Shown here: positions 1-9,867 of the stretch, piece by piece | Numbering within the stretch: the first letter of the stretch is position 1 | Layout of the letters: each line of letters opens with the position of its first letter | Assembly: GCA_900291925.1 (NCBI GenBank) | Contig: UWYS01000013.1 | Span: forward strand, 698,369-762,368 | Length of the DNA stretch: 64,000 bases | Direction: 5' to 3' | DNA from: Thecaphora thlaspeos | Lineage: Eukaryota > Basidiomycota > Ustilaginomycetes > Urocystidales > Glomosporiaceae | Notes under the pieces: generated by a model | What the model was told of the DNA's origin: nothing | Seen by the model: the letters and a program-made list of their open reading frames with translations, nothing else | Database searches by the model: none | Program-made: the position numbers and the translations under genes

Positions 1-1507
1 GGTGGCCTCCCACAGGTACCGCGGAAGGCTCTCGATCCACCGCCCCAGTGCCATCCGTGCACCACTGCCCTCCTGCACCCAGAAGCCGCCGCCGCCGCCG
101 CCTGGCGTCTTGCGACCGCCCGCTGCGTCGTACGAGGCAAACGTCTGCAGCGTACACAGCCGCGCCACGAACTCAAACGCGAGCGCCTTGACCTTGCTCG
201 AGCTCCCGCTCCGCGTGTAGTGCTCCAGCACCGCGTCGAGCAGCGTCGTCCCCTGCTCCTCGCACGCCGTCGCCGTATTGAGCAGCAGCCACACTGTTGG
301 CAGCAGCGACTCGTACGTCGTCGTGTCCAGTGAAGCGCCGCCGCCAGACAGACTGACCGTCCCGCTGCCATCGCTGGCGCCGGCGCCGGCGCCGGCTCCC
401 GCCGTAGCGGCCGCCGAAGTGGCGAGGAGCTCCGAAATGTAGCTAGAGACCAGGCCCAGTTGCGCCGCTAGGTTGATCTTGAGCTTGCGATTGTTGGCGG
501 CGCCGTGCGGCTTCGATCCCTCGGCGGCAAGCGCATCGCGGCCCAGGCTGAGGGCAAGCAGGGCCGTCAGCTCCGAGAATCCCAGGTCCATCTCGATCAG
601 CGTCATGCGAGCCTTTTGCGACAGCGTCGTCGTCTGCGAGGCCATCGACGATCCTGCTTGCTGGCTGAAAGGAAAGTAGGTGGCGGCGTGTCCGAGAAAG
701 CTTGCTAGCTCGCCCTTTTGCACACGAGAGGCGACGATCGGCGATGCGCCATCCGCCGACGCCGACGACGATGACGATGACGATGACGATGACGAAATTG
801 ACGCTCGCCAGAGCGTGATACACAGGGCGACGAGGTGCGATACAATCTCGGCCTGCGTCGACAAGCCGGCATTCTGCGCCGGGCCGCCGCTTCTACCAAC
901 AGGCTGCGCGTGCAGGTCCATGTCAGGTCGGAAGGCCGTGGGCGCAGTGTCCAGGAACGTGGCCACCATCACTGGCTGCAGCAGCGAAAAGAGGTGCAGC
1001 GAGGGCGAGATGTCGGCGTCCGTCGAGCCGCCTCCCGGTCCAGGCCGAGACGAGCCTCCAGCGTGCGGGCGCAGCGACGCATCCGATGCAGCGGCGCGCA
1101 CCAGCGACGAAAAGAGGTCACCTGTCGCCCAGCCCCTACCGACCGTGGTGGCGACATCGATGAGGCTGTCTGCGCCAAAGTCGGCAGAGAGAAAGTCGGA
1201 AGGCGTGCTCGGTCCAGCAGCAGCAGCAGCGGCGGCGGCGTGCTTTCGCTTCTGTCGCTTGCTGCTGCTGCCGCTTCCGCTCTCTAATGCATCAGAAGGA
1301 GCTGCAGAAGCGGTGCTCGCGGAGCCGTCTCCGTGAGCGTCGCCGTGCCCGAGCACGGCAAAGTCACGGTTGCCACGCTTGCGAAGGTCTGGCCGCATCA
1401 GGCCTTGGAATGCTTCGAAGTCGGCATCGTCGCGGAAGCTGGAGCGGAAGAACCAGGTAGGACAGTCGTTGATCTGGGTCGCCGCTTGACGACAAGAGGA
1501 TGCCGTT

Positions 1508-1538
<31 letters not shown>

Positions 1539-2533
1539 CCTGGCCTTGTTCGCGCGCGGTCGCTTGTGACGATGCGGCTGACGCAGCGCGGGGAGCGGAC
1601 GAGCTTGAGCGGGCGGCCGCCGCTACCAGGAAGCTCCTGAGGCTCTTGAAGACGAGGAGCTTTGCAGCGGGCGCCAGGTCGGTAACGGTTGTCGAGGCGG
1701 TGCGCTGCTGCCCATTGGACTTGTCGAGCGAGGATGCGCCAGCGCCGGAGCGACGCGTGATGCCGAGCAGGTTGAGGTAGCAGTTCACGAAGCGCTCGCC
1801 GTGGGACGTCTGGTCGCCGTCTGTGGAGGCAGCGGCGGTGCCGTTGGACGAGGGCTGTCTGGTAAAAGCAAAAATGGCATCCTGCCAGCCCGTGGTAGTG
1901 GAAGCTGGGGCAATCTGGATGAGGACGTCGAGGATGCTTAGGGCGTCGAGGCGCACCTCTGGATAGATGTGGCTAAGGGCCGACGACGTGAAGAGAAGGA
2001 GTGCGTTGAGGTAGGGAGCGAGGAGGATAGAAGGGATCTGGGGGAGATACCAGGCGAGGAGTGCGTAGAGATTCCTCCTGACGGCCTGGTCGTCGTCAGA
2101 GAGAACCCTGCAGAGGTCTGGGATGAGCTGGCCCACAGCCGAGTGTATGAGGCCTGGGTGGAGCGTGAGGATCTCCCAGATGCCGACGACGGCCTCCCTA
2201 CGTACGCCTGCGCCAAAGTGGCGGAGCTGCTGCGAAAGTTGGGTAACGCCGAGGTTGCGGCTGGTGACTAGCCTTGCCGAGTTGTCCCTATTGATGCTCT
2301 GCTGCGGGAGAGCGATGGTCCTTGATCGGAAGGACGTGTCCGTGGCATTGTTGGCCTGCTGTTTGCCCTTTCCGAGCTTGAGCTTTCTTTTCTATGGGTC
2401 GAGAAGCAAGGGCAGAGAGGGCAGACGAGGGCGGTCAGACGGTAAGCTTTTCTCTGCGAGGGCCAAGGCTGGTGAAGAAGGTGCGGACCTGAAAGTCTGG
2501 GTGTCTGGCCTTGCTCTTTGATGCCTTTGGCAT
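1..2533 (-). CDS. IPI1: Ipi1/TEX10-family pre-rRNA processing protein (partial, runs off left edge)
   Basis: Exon 1 is 2489-2533 (15 codons, starts MPKASKSKARHPDFQ). An intron 2392-2488 follows (donor GTCCGC, weak; acceptor CATAG), then one open frame from 2391 to base 1, about 812 residues in the window. The start of exon 2 shows the family hallmark: a basic run, then 'NNATDTSFRSRTIALPQQ', then helical repeats such as 'LRHFGAGVRREAVVGIWEIL' and 'VRLDALSILDVLIQIAP'. Ipi1 works with Rix1 and Ipi3 in the nucleolus and nucleoplasm in ITS2 removal and maturation of pre-60S ribosomes. The C-terminus lies outside the window. The middle holds a poly-Ala stretch from a GCT/CAG trinucleotide run near 1510-1543 and low-complexity Ser/Ala linkers. 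It is much longer than yeast Ipi1 (about 330 residues), closer to animal TEX10. Family is secure; the exact intron donor is less so. Confidence 0.85.
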
Positions 2534-3012
2534 TGTGGGTAGGAGGATCGTTTGGCGGTAGTGGCGGATGTCTGTAGCAACAGGCCAGGCCAGAGCGGTG
2601 CTGCGGGAGGAGAACGACGAGGACGAGGAGGGGGGAGGGGGGAGGGGGAGGAGGAGATGGTGGTGGCAAAGAGAAACTGAGAGAGGGTCAAACTGCAAAT
2701 TGCGAAGAACGCAACGCAACGCCCGCATCGGCACCGGCACCGGCACCGGCACCGGCACCCGCGCCCACGCATGTCTCCGTCTCCCGTCTTCCATGTACCG
2801 AGCGAGACGGCCGCGTGGTACGAGCGAGCGACAGGAATTTGTCATGCTTTGGTCATTCACGTGACAAAGTGGCTTGGCTCGCCTGTCGGTGCGTTGCTGC
2901 ACGTGACGCGCCCGACCGGCACCTTCCATGCTCATCCACGACTTCCCTCACCACCACCACCACCACCACCACCACCAGATCCCCCTCTGCCACACAGACA
3001 AGCCATACCACC
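2534..3012. promoter_or_regulatory. Shared promoter between IPI1 and PEX11
   Basis: This 479-bp gap separates the divergent starts of IPI1 (minus) and PEX11 (plus). It contains two CACGTG E-box palindromes, at 2858-2863 and 2900-2905, each followed by A (CACGTGA), a short GCACCG-type hexamer repeat at about 2729-2760, and a CCA/CAC trinucleotide run at about 2950-2977 just upstream of PEX11. CACGTG is a typical bHLH site in fungi; its use here is inferred. Confidence 0.45.
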
Positions 3013-4010
3013 ATGTCGGCCCTCCAGCAAATGATCCTTCACCCTTACCTCAACCAGCTCGTACGTGCACGCTCCGCCCCTCGCGCCCATGCCAACGTCC
3101 TGCTCTTTGCCTACTGACCAGCCCAACCACGCTCTTCCTCCCTCCTCCCTCCTCCCTTGTACACCCGCCCTGACGCATCCCGCAGCTCCGCTTCTGGTCC
3201 ACCACCGTCGGCCGAGACAAGACCTACCGTACCGTCCAGTATGCCGCACGCTTCCTCGCCTGGTACGAGTATCGCAAGGGTGCTGCAAAGGAGACCGTCG
3301 CCCGCCTCACCACAATCAAGTCGCAGCTCGGCCTGAGCCGGAAGCGTAGGTTTCTTCTTTCTCTCCCGTTGAGCCCAACGTCGCTGCATTGACCTTCGCT
3401 CACCACCTCGGCTTCCCACGGTGTCGCCTTTCTCTTCCGACGATCCTATCCACCGCGCAACCATCCGACAGTGATGCGTGTCGGCAAGTTTTTCGAGCAC
3501 TTCCAGGCCGCCCTCAAGGCCACCACCATCCAGGACCCCGTCGTCTCGTATGCCGCCATTGGCAGACAGCTCGGCTACGGCTTCTACCTCATCCTCGACA
3601 CCCTCCAGTGGATTCACTCGTCGAAAGTCTATCAGTTCTCGCCGCCCACCGCTCAGTCCATCTCCAAGAACGCCGCGCGTTTCTGGCTCACCGGCCTCAC
3701 CTTCTCCCTCATCTCGGGCAGCTACAAGACCTACGTTCTCAACCAGCGCCTCGGCGCCGCGAAGCGTCCTCGTGCCACCGCCGAAAAGGAGGCAGACAGG
3801 AAGCTCGAGCTCGCGCAGATCTCGACCGAACAGGCCGCCGTCCGCTATCAGATGATCCAGGATGCCCTCGACTGGGTCATCCCCGCCACCGGCGCAGACG
3901 TGCTCGGCCTCGACGAGGGCATGCTCGGCCTCGCTGGCTGTGTCTCCAGTCTCATGGGCGCAAGGACACAATGGAGGGCCGTCAACGGTCCTGCCGGCGC
4001 CAAGAAGTAG
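3013..4010 (+). CDS. PEX11: Peroxisomal membrane protein PEX11
   Basis: Three exons, 3013-3060, 3186-3345 and 3472-4010, join in frame to 248 residues, the usual family length (about 230-250). All introns are GT-AG (GTACGT...CGCAG and GTAGGT...GACAG). The start lies in a good context (caccATG). PEX11 hallmarks are the amphipathic N-terminal helix region (MSALQQMILHPYLNQL), 'TYRTVQYAARFLAWY' after the first junction, 'LMRVGKFFEHFQAAL' across the second, and hydrophobic stretches around 'GYGFYLILDTLQWIHS' and near the C-terminus. PEX11 elongates and divides peroxisomes. No C-terminal extension or damage is seen. Confidence 0.9.
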
Positions 4011-4655
4011 GGCCGACCTCCCCACCCTCTTGTCAAGACAAGGCACTCTCTCGAGCTTTGAAAGCCATCCTCTGTCCTTTACTTTCCGGTTCCCTTTATG
4101 CTCCTCGATGTGCGGGACAAGAGCTCTCTTCGCGTCCTCTCTGCATACAGTACTCGTGCCTGGCCGGAGTGGTGGTCTGGGAGAGGCGGTGACCATGAGA
4201 GTACTCTTTCCATCTCAACGCGACGGTATGCATGTGGCCAAAGAGCACATTGCACGTTGGTTCGCGAGTAGGCTCCGCCGTGCCCCGAATACGCGCATCG
4301 CCGGCGGATTGCTATGCTGGTATAAGACATCCGAGCGCCAGGTCCCATGCTTCCATCCGCTGTCCTACGAGCGGGATGCCGAGTGCGGACATGCGGTTGG
4401 AGTATATCAATCGAAAGAGTAAGCTATCCATCTGTCGAGTGATTTGCGCACGCTCAAACCTCAATCCCACAAGAGCACGCAACATGCAAAAGGTAAGCGT
4501 CGATTTCGGTCCGCGAGATTCATACAACGAAAGAGTGAAGCGACATCGACGACGTCAAGATATTCAGGTGTGCAGGGAACCATGTACAACAAGTCGGTGA
4601 GGGTATTCATATCGGAGCTCTCTTCTCGCCCTGTCCTTCTATACCGGCATGCCGC
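4011..4655. other. Intergenic, PEX11 to RTA1 remnant
   Basis: Holds the 3' flank of PEX11 and the 3' flank of the minus-strand RTA1-like remnant. No convincing gene, RNA or repeat is seen. Confidence 0.5.
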
Positions 4656-5592
4656 TCAGAAGGAGTCGTGACCGCTGAGGCTGGAAGCGCCGGAACGAGC
4701 CTTGGGGCTTGCCGCCGTGCTAGGCGCCATCGAGACGGGCGCGAGCTTCTCGGGGTCCTTGTGGTGGTGGTGGTGGTCAGCCGTCGTGGCATCGTCATCG
4801 TTTTCAATTGCCTCGATCCTGTGTTGGGCGTCCTCGACGCTGGCCGGAATGTACGCTGCCGGATTGCAGAAGACAAAGACGATGATCGCGAGCGCGACAA
4901 GCGTGGCATCAAAGGCTGTCGAAGTCATGGCGGGAAGAACGGGCACGCACTTCACGGAAATCAGCACGTCTGCTCGCAGCAGTCAGAGCGGTAGTAGAGA
5001 ATCGCGGCGTCCGACTCACCATAAAAGGTCCACTCGCTTTTCGAGACGACGCCGATCCACACGTCTTCGTCCGCTTGTTCCACATGAAGTCGTCCTTGGG
5101 CGGGTCGCGGCTGACGCGGTAGCAGAAGTTGGCCAGAAGGATGTTGAAGAAAAGGTAGCCGACCCGCTGGATGACCAGACCGGCAACGACGATGTTGCCA
5201 CCTGGGTTGCGATCGTCGCCGTTGATCTGCGCCACAGCTGCAACGCCAGAGCCACCTCCCTGCACGGCCAGCGAGGCAACGTCGAGCGTGACGAAGAAGG
5301 GGATGATCCACTTGGGCTGTACGAGCGAGTACTTGTCCGGGAAGATCTGGCTCAGCTTTCCGAGGATGGTGAAGTCGATCTGCGCAGAGCAACAAGCCGC
5401 CAGGGGAGGGAGGACAGTAATGATGACTAGCACACATGGACGCAGGGCCCAAACTCGAGCTCCGGTGGCTCATGGAGGTCGAGGTACTCACAGCCGGTAA
5501 TCGATGCTGTTGGGCGTCATGCCGGGCGGTAGAGTCATCCTCGCGACGAGCTTGTGCGAGACGAGCTGCGTCACGCCATCGGTGGACAACAT
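4656..5592 (-). pseudogene. RTA1-type seven-TM membrane protein, decayed
   Basis: Strong pieces of the RTA1/lipid-translocating-exporter family lie on the minus strand but do not join into one frame. The piece at about 5433-5070 reads 'VLPPLAACCSAQIDFTILGK', then 'WIIPFFVTLDVASLAVQGGG', then 'GLVIQRVGYLFFNILLANF' and 'DDFMWNKRTKT'. The next recognisable piece, 'VWIGVVSKSEWTFY', is in another frame, and the transmembrane segment normally between them (about 30-40 residues) is missing. That piece splices properly (GTGAGT at 5019, acceptor at 4916) to 'AFDATLVALAIIVFVF', which runs to a stop at 4656. Upstream, an N-terminal-like piece (MLSTDGVTQLVSHK..., ending at a GTGAGT near 5488) cannot be joined in frame, and the first two TM segments are absent. 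Family is fairly sure. Pseudogene status is inferred from the frame break and missing TMs; an assembly error is the alternative. Confidence 0.6.
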
Positions 5593-7050
5593 GTTGAACG
5601 AGCAGGGGTCGGCGAAGGAGGTGCGGCCGGAGGGGAATTGGAGAGAGGGGGAAGGTCCTTGTGTCGATGCCAGGAGGTTGAGGCCGAGGGCAGGTTTGAT
5701 GGCTGAGCGCGGAAGAGGTCGAGGACCGAATGAATTAATAATACGTTTCGAGGCCGGGATGATGCCTGTGAAGCCTCCGTTGCAGGGATCTGGAGGAAAG
5801 ACGAAGCGGACCAGTCTGCGCTTCAGTATGAGGTCGCACGTAGGCACTCGTTGGCCGAGGTCGGCGAGATCGACACACGGACGATGTGTATTGTCTCGAA
5901 TGGGTTTCCGGCGGGTGTGCAGACGTCGCCATGTCGCTGTCACTATGCGTGGCCGCTCCGGTTTCCGTCTGCCGCAGTACGGAAAGCGACGTGCGTCCGA
6001 GATGCGACACAGGGTCGAAAGAGGTGCGCTTTGGTGACCGTGACCGGTGGGGGCTTCGAAGGGGGATGGTGGTGAGACGGCTTGGAGCGTCCTGTGAGCA
6101 CGATATCACAGCGTCAAAGAAAGAGGTGGTCGACGACGAGGAAGGGGAGGAGCACAATAAAACGTGGGGAACGGCTTCGTCCAGCTTGCCCGTCCCTCAG
6201 AGCATGTCAGTTTGTAGTCGCCCCCGCCCCCCTTTGTCCCTCTCTCCGTCGCTTGCTCCTTGTGGACGTACTGTACTGTATGTAGGTTGCTCCCGCCACC
6301 GCTGCGAACCGGAGCAGGCGATTCGGCGCGACGACATGGCGACGACACCCCTCATCGCCGCAGATCCCAGTCGAGCACCACTGTAGAGACTCCAAGACTC
6401 TCTCTCTGCCCTCATCCCTCTACGTACGTACAATGCTTGGCCGTGACTGTGACTGTGCGACACGTTTCCGTGAGCGCTCGTTGTGTCCGCTCTTGCCGAC
6501 CGTTGCTTTCGCATGGCCACCACCATGATTATTTGTTTCGGCGGTCGCTGCTGGACATACTGTGCCGACGTCGCAGACTTGCCGCAACTCGAGCCGAAGC
6601 TCGATACGAGGCAATAGCGGGCAATCAAGCGCGACACATCAACCCTTTACCATGCCGTAGCGCGCACAAAAGTGACCCCCACCACCACATCATGGCGTTT
6701 AGGTGGGCACTGCAGAAGAGGTCGTGGTGATTCAAGTGCAGCAAGCCACAAAGATGCTTGGCTGGAGGTGCGCGCAGCATTCAACATCAGCCGGCCTCCG
6801 TTACAGGCTGTTCCCAACCTCGCCGCTTCGGCCTCAAACGTTCATCGCGATGGATGGATCTCCTTTTCCATTACCACCACCTCTGGCTCCCATCCGGCAT
6901 CAGCATCTCGGCAGCCACGTTAGCGATGCAACTCGACCATGTTCACCTTGGCTTCATAGCGCAGAATGATGGCAAGATGCCGGCGTCTCTGAAACGTCGG
7001 CCCGCGGACTCGAGGTACCTCAAGACGCTTTTGTCAGCCGGGCCCTGACA
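5593..7050. other. Intergenic, no gene recognised
   Basis: About 1.5 kb between the RTA1-like remnant and the transposon graveyard. Open frames here are short, lack domain signatures and overlap on both strands. Confidence 0.4.
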
Positions 7051-8412
7051 GTGAGCAGCGGGCTCAAAGTGCCACAAGACGTTCTTGCCGGCCCAGCTGC
7101 ACCAACATTTAGCAGGCTTGAGCGGCTACAGAGGCAATGTCCAGCATGCTTCGGTCACCTGGGCCCGGCTGGGGAACCGGATCCAGTCTCTATTCAAGAG
7201 CACCTCGATGTCATTGTCTGCCTCGATGGTAACTTTCAACACAAGAGGAAGCGCAAAGGCAACTACGATGTCAAATCCCTCGATCTGGAGACGTCCATAC
7301 CCCAAAGCCAGGTCATAACGATGGGGAACGAGTTAGATACTTTGCAAGGCCAACAACGCTCCACAAGAAGCGACGTTTGCACCACCAACTTCAAGGCAGC
7401 AGACGAGAGCGTATCCAAGGCTTCGATGGCGCGCTTCGACATCACCGGGCTCATGTTGATATCATGTCAGCACGACGTTTCCTTGCCTGCATGCAACATC
7501 AACACACCCGGCGAAAGGCAGCACTTCGCTTTTGCTTGGGTCAAGGAGCTCATGGCGGCACTGCCTCTGTCCGTCATACGGGTCGGAATCCTTTACAACA
7601 TCGCTTGTCAGTGCCACACAAGCATGCAAAACCATTCTGTCATGCCAGAACTATTGGAAGGAGTGATGGGGAAGCTGCGGCTAGCCAACGACACAACTGA
7701 TGCAGTTGTCTACTCACAAACACCAGGTTGGAGTTGTCCAACTGTCCTTGTTGCTATTCTGTGGATAAAGGATGTCTCTGTGGCAGGTTGGGCTGGGTGC
7801 ACAGCTTGGACAGCTGTTGAGAGGGTAAAGTAGATATCGACTCATGTCAAGGCAAAGGGAAGCAAGAAGAGAAGAAGCCAAACCTCTTGGAAGTGGGATG
7901 AAGAGATGATGATTTGATAAGATGAGAGAGACATTGACTAGACCTACAAGTCACTGACTATATATACAACTTGTTGTCCACCCAAGGTGGATCCTGGTAC
8001 TTGGATAGCATGGCCTTGCTATACAGAGAGTTGGGACTTTGTCATTCACAACAGTCAGCTACAGGCCATACTCAATGTCTATCTAAGGGGGGAAGATGTG
8101 AGTGGCTATGGAGGGATGTCTTCTGTAGCCACTCATTGGTCTTTGCCAGTTTGGGCAAACACAACAGCAATCCATTAAAGTCTGATGCATCCCCCTGCAT
8201 ATTGACACCAACTCCCATGTTCCCAACAGGCCTTGACTCCCTCTCTATTGGGGTCAAGACATCAGTGTTGAGTCTGCAGGAACCATTGGCATCCTGCTGT
8301 GGTTGTGCATGCTCCAGTGCATTTAGTTGGAGGAATGTTTCAACAAGAACATGCTGAATGCATGGTTTGGGCAATGTCAATCTTCCATGCCTATGGTCAT
8401 GACTATCAGTTG
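7051..8412 (+). mobile_element. KDZ-type transposase remnant, interrupted
   Basis: An open stretch (7051-7833, no ATG at its head) carries KDZ transposase signatures: 'CPACFG' at about 7138, 'DVIVCLDGNFQHKRKRKG', then 'RFDITGLMLISCQHDV', 'ACNINTPGERQHFAFAW' and 'VGILYNIACQ'. Similarity fades after about 7730. The next expected KDZ block, 'MSIFHAYGHDYQ', turns up about 640 bp downstream at about 8368-8410 on the same strand. The intervening DNA is more AT-rich than its neighbours, with a short TATATATA run near 7960, and looks like an insertion. The distal catalytic region is not seen and the 3' side runs into the fold-back repeat at 8408. KDZ elements are cut-and-paste DNA transposons common in basidiomycetes. 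This copy cannot be functional. Confidence 0.65.
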
Positions 8413-8680
8413 GAAAGTGGGGTAGAGATCCAAGCTGGAAGGTGGGAGCAGCAGATCCAAGAGGCTGCCAGCAAAGCATGTGGGGGTGTACCAGTTAGAA
8501 TGAGAGGTGTGACTATGTCAATGCTGATGATGGTTGGTGGTATTGAGAAGGGAAAGAGCAAGCAAGGAACTGGCTAATATACAAGAAGAGAAGGCTGGTA
8601 TGCCCCATGTGCTTTGCTGGCAGCCTCTTGGATCTGCTGCTCCCACCTTCCAGCTTGGATCTCTACCCCACTTTCCAACT
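8408..8680. repeat. Fold-back inverted repeat (78-bp arms, 117-bp loop)
   Basis: The left arm at 8408-8485 (begins agttggaaagtggggtagag) is nearly the exact reverse complement of the right arm at 8603-8680 (ends ctctaccccactttccaact), with a few differences near the loop. The spacer is 8486-8602. Transcribed either way it would form a long hairpin. It abuts the last KDZ-like block, so it may be a rearranged transposon end or a small foldback element. Confidence 0.85.
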
Positions 8681-9060
8681 AACCTTGAGGGAGACATTTT
8701 GGTGGCTGCATTGCCTTGCTCACATCCCCTCTGGTGCCCAGCCAGCATTGCAAGTTGTGTGTAGGTTTAAAACTGACTTTGTTGAAGAAGAGGGTGCTCT
8801 TGACATTGGTTCCTGTCCTTGCAAGCTTGGCCATCCACTGCTGTTGAGTGGCAATTGTCTGTTTGCTGTTGTGAGCAGCATGCTCAACTGTCATGCTCTT
8901 GAACACAATGTGGGCACAGCTGAGCATTGAGCTGACAGGGCAATGGGGAGGTCATCAAAGTGGTGCATGAGCTTGTCAAGCATCTCCTCTGGTGTCCAGC
9001 CTGGGTGCTGCTGCTGCATGTGGTAGCAGGATGCCATGCCATTCCCAAAGTGACAGATGC
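8679..9060 (-). other. Unrecognised coding-like remnant, probably transposon-derived
   Basis: On the minus strand two successive frames look protein-like: 'GWTPEEMLDKLMHHFDDLP' (about 9010-8950) and 'SMTVEHAAHNSKQTIATQ' followed by 'QQWMAKLARTGTNVKS' (8927-8679). They would join only through a frameshift. The family was not recognised. Composition matches the AT-richer transposon graveyard rather than the flanking genes. Confidence 0.3.
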
Positions 9061-9867
9061 TGGAACCCTGAGGTTGAGGTGTCCCAATCCATCATGTGCA
9101 CCGACTCTGGATGGCGAGACGAGCTCAATGACCGAGGTCCATACAGGGGTCGTCGGCATTGCCGGCGGGGGAGTCTGTCTCGACCCTGCCTGACCTCTGC
9201 CGCCACGGCTGCGGCAAGTTTGAGGTCTTGGCAAGCACACCGCTGCGCTGAGCTGCGTCAGGCCGAGGGGGGCGGGGGGGCCATCAAGCCCACATTGCAG
9301 CAACACTGCTCCATCAGGCGCCTGCCCTCTTGGCCGGGTGTGACTGTGCAGGTGGGCGCTGGTTAGATCGATGCGAGCCGAGGGCGTAGGTGTGGGTCAA
9401 GGGTTTTTTTCTGTGCTTCAGCGCGGCCCTTCCGTTGATTGGCTGGCGGGCACTTGCCAGCTCAGCAAGCGGCCCGCAGCGCCCAGAGTCTCGATCTTGG
9501 CGTTTCTCGATGCCCCAACTTATTGGCGCCCCGGCTGGCCCGCCTTTATCTCTTGCCATCTCCAGCCCCCCAGATCTCCCTCTCACCCAGGCTCTTTGTC
9601 CGCTGTCCTCCTGCCTGCTAGCGGCTTGGCTTGGCTTGGCATTTCGGGCGCGCCGCCTGGCCCACATATATACATCGTCGGGAATCAAGCGTCCGTGCCC
9701 CCGCTTTTTGTGGCGCTCCCCCTCTTGAACCGCAGCCAGCTCCCTCCCTTGGCACCACCGTCTCTCTCTACCTCGACAGCTCTCCCCGGTGGCCTGCCAC
9801 ACACACCACCGCACCGTGTCGTCGTCGTCGTCGTCGTCGTTGCCTGCCACAACACACCGCTGCCAAC
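9061..9867 (+). promoter_or_regulatory. RIM101 promoter with PacC/Rim101-type sites
   Basis: The region before RIM101 contains CTTGGC (reverse complement of GCCAAG, within the PacC consensus GCCARG) at 9496-9501, three overlapping copies at 9625-9640, and one at 9748-9753. A GTC/TCG trinucleotide run lies at about 9818-9841. Clustering of the factor's own consensus in its promoter suggests autoregulation. The consensus is known for the family; its use here is inferred. Confidence 0.5.

Noticed and set aside
3111..4196. Minus-strand 361-codon frame across PEX11
   Set aside because: Overlaps the well-supported spliced PEX11 gene and has no family features.
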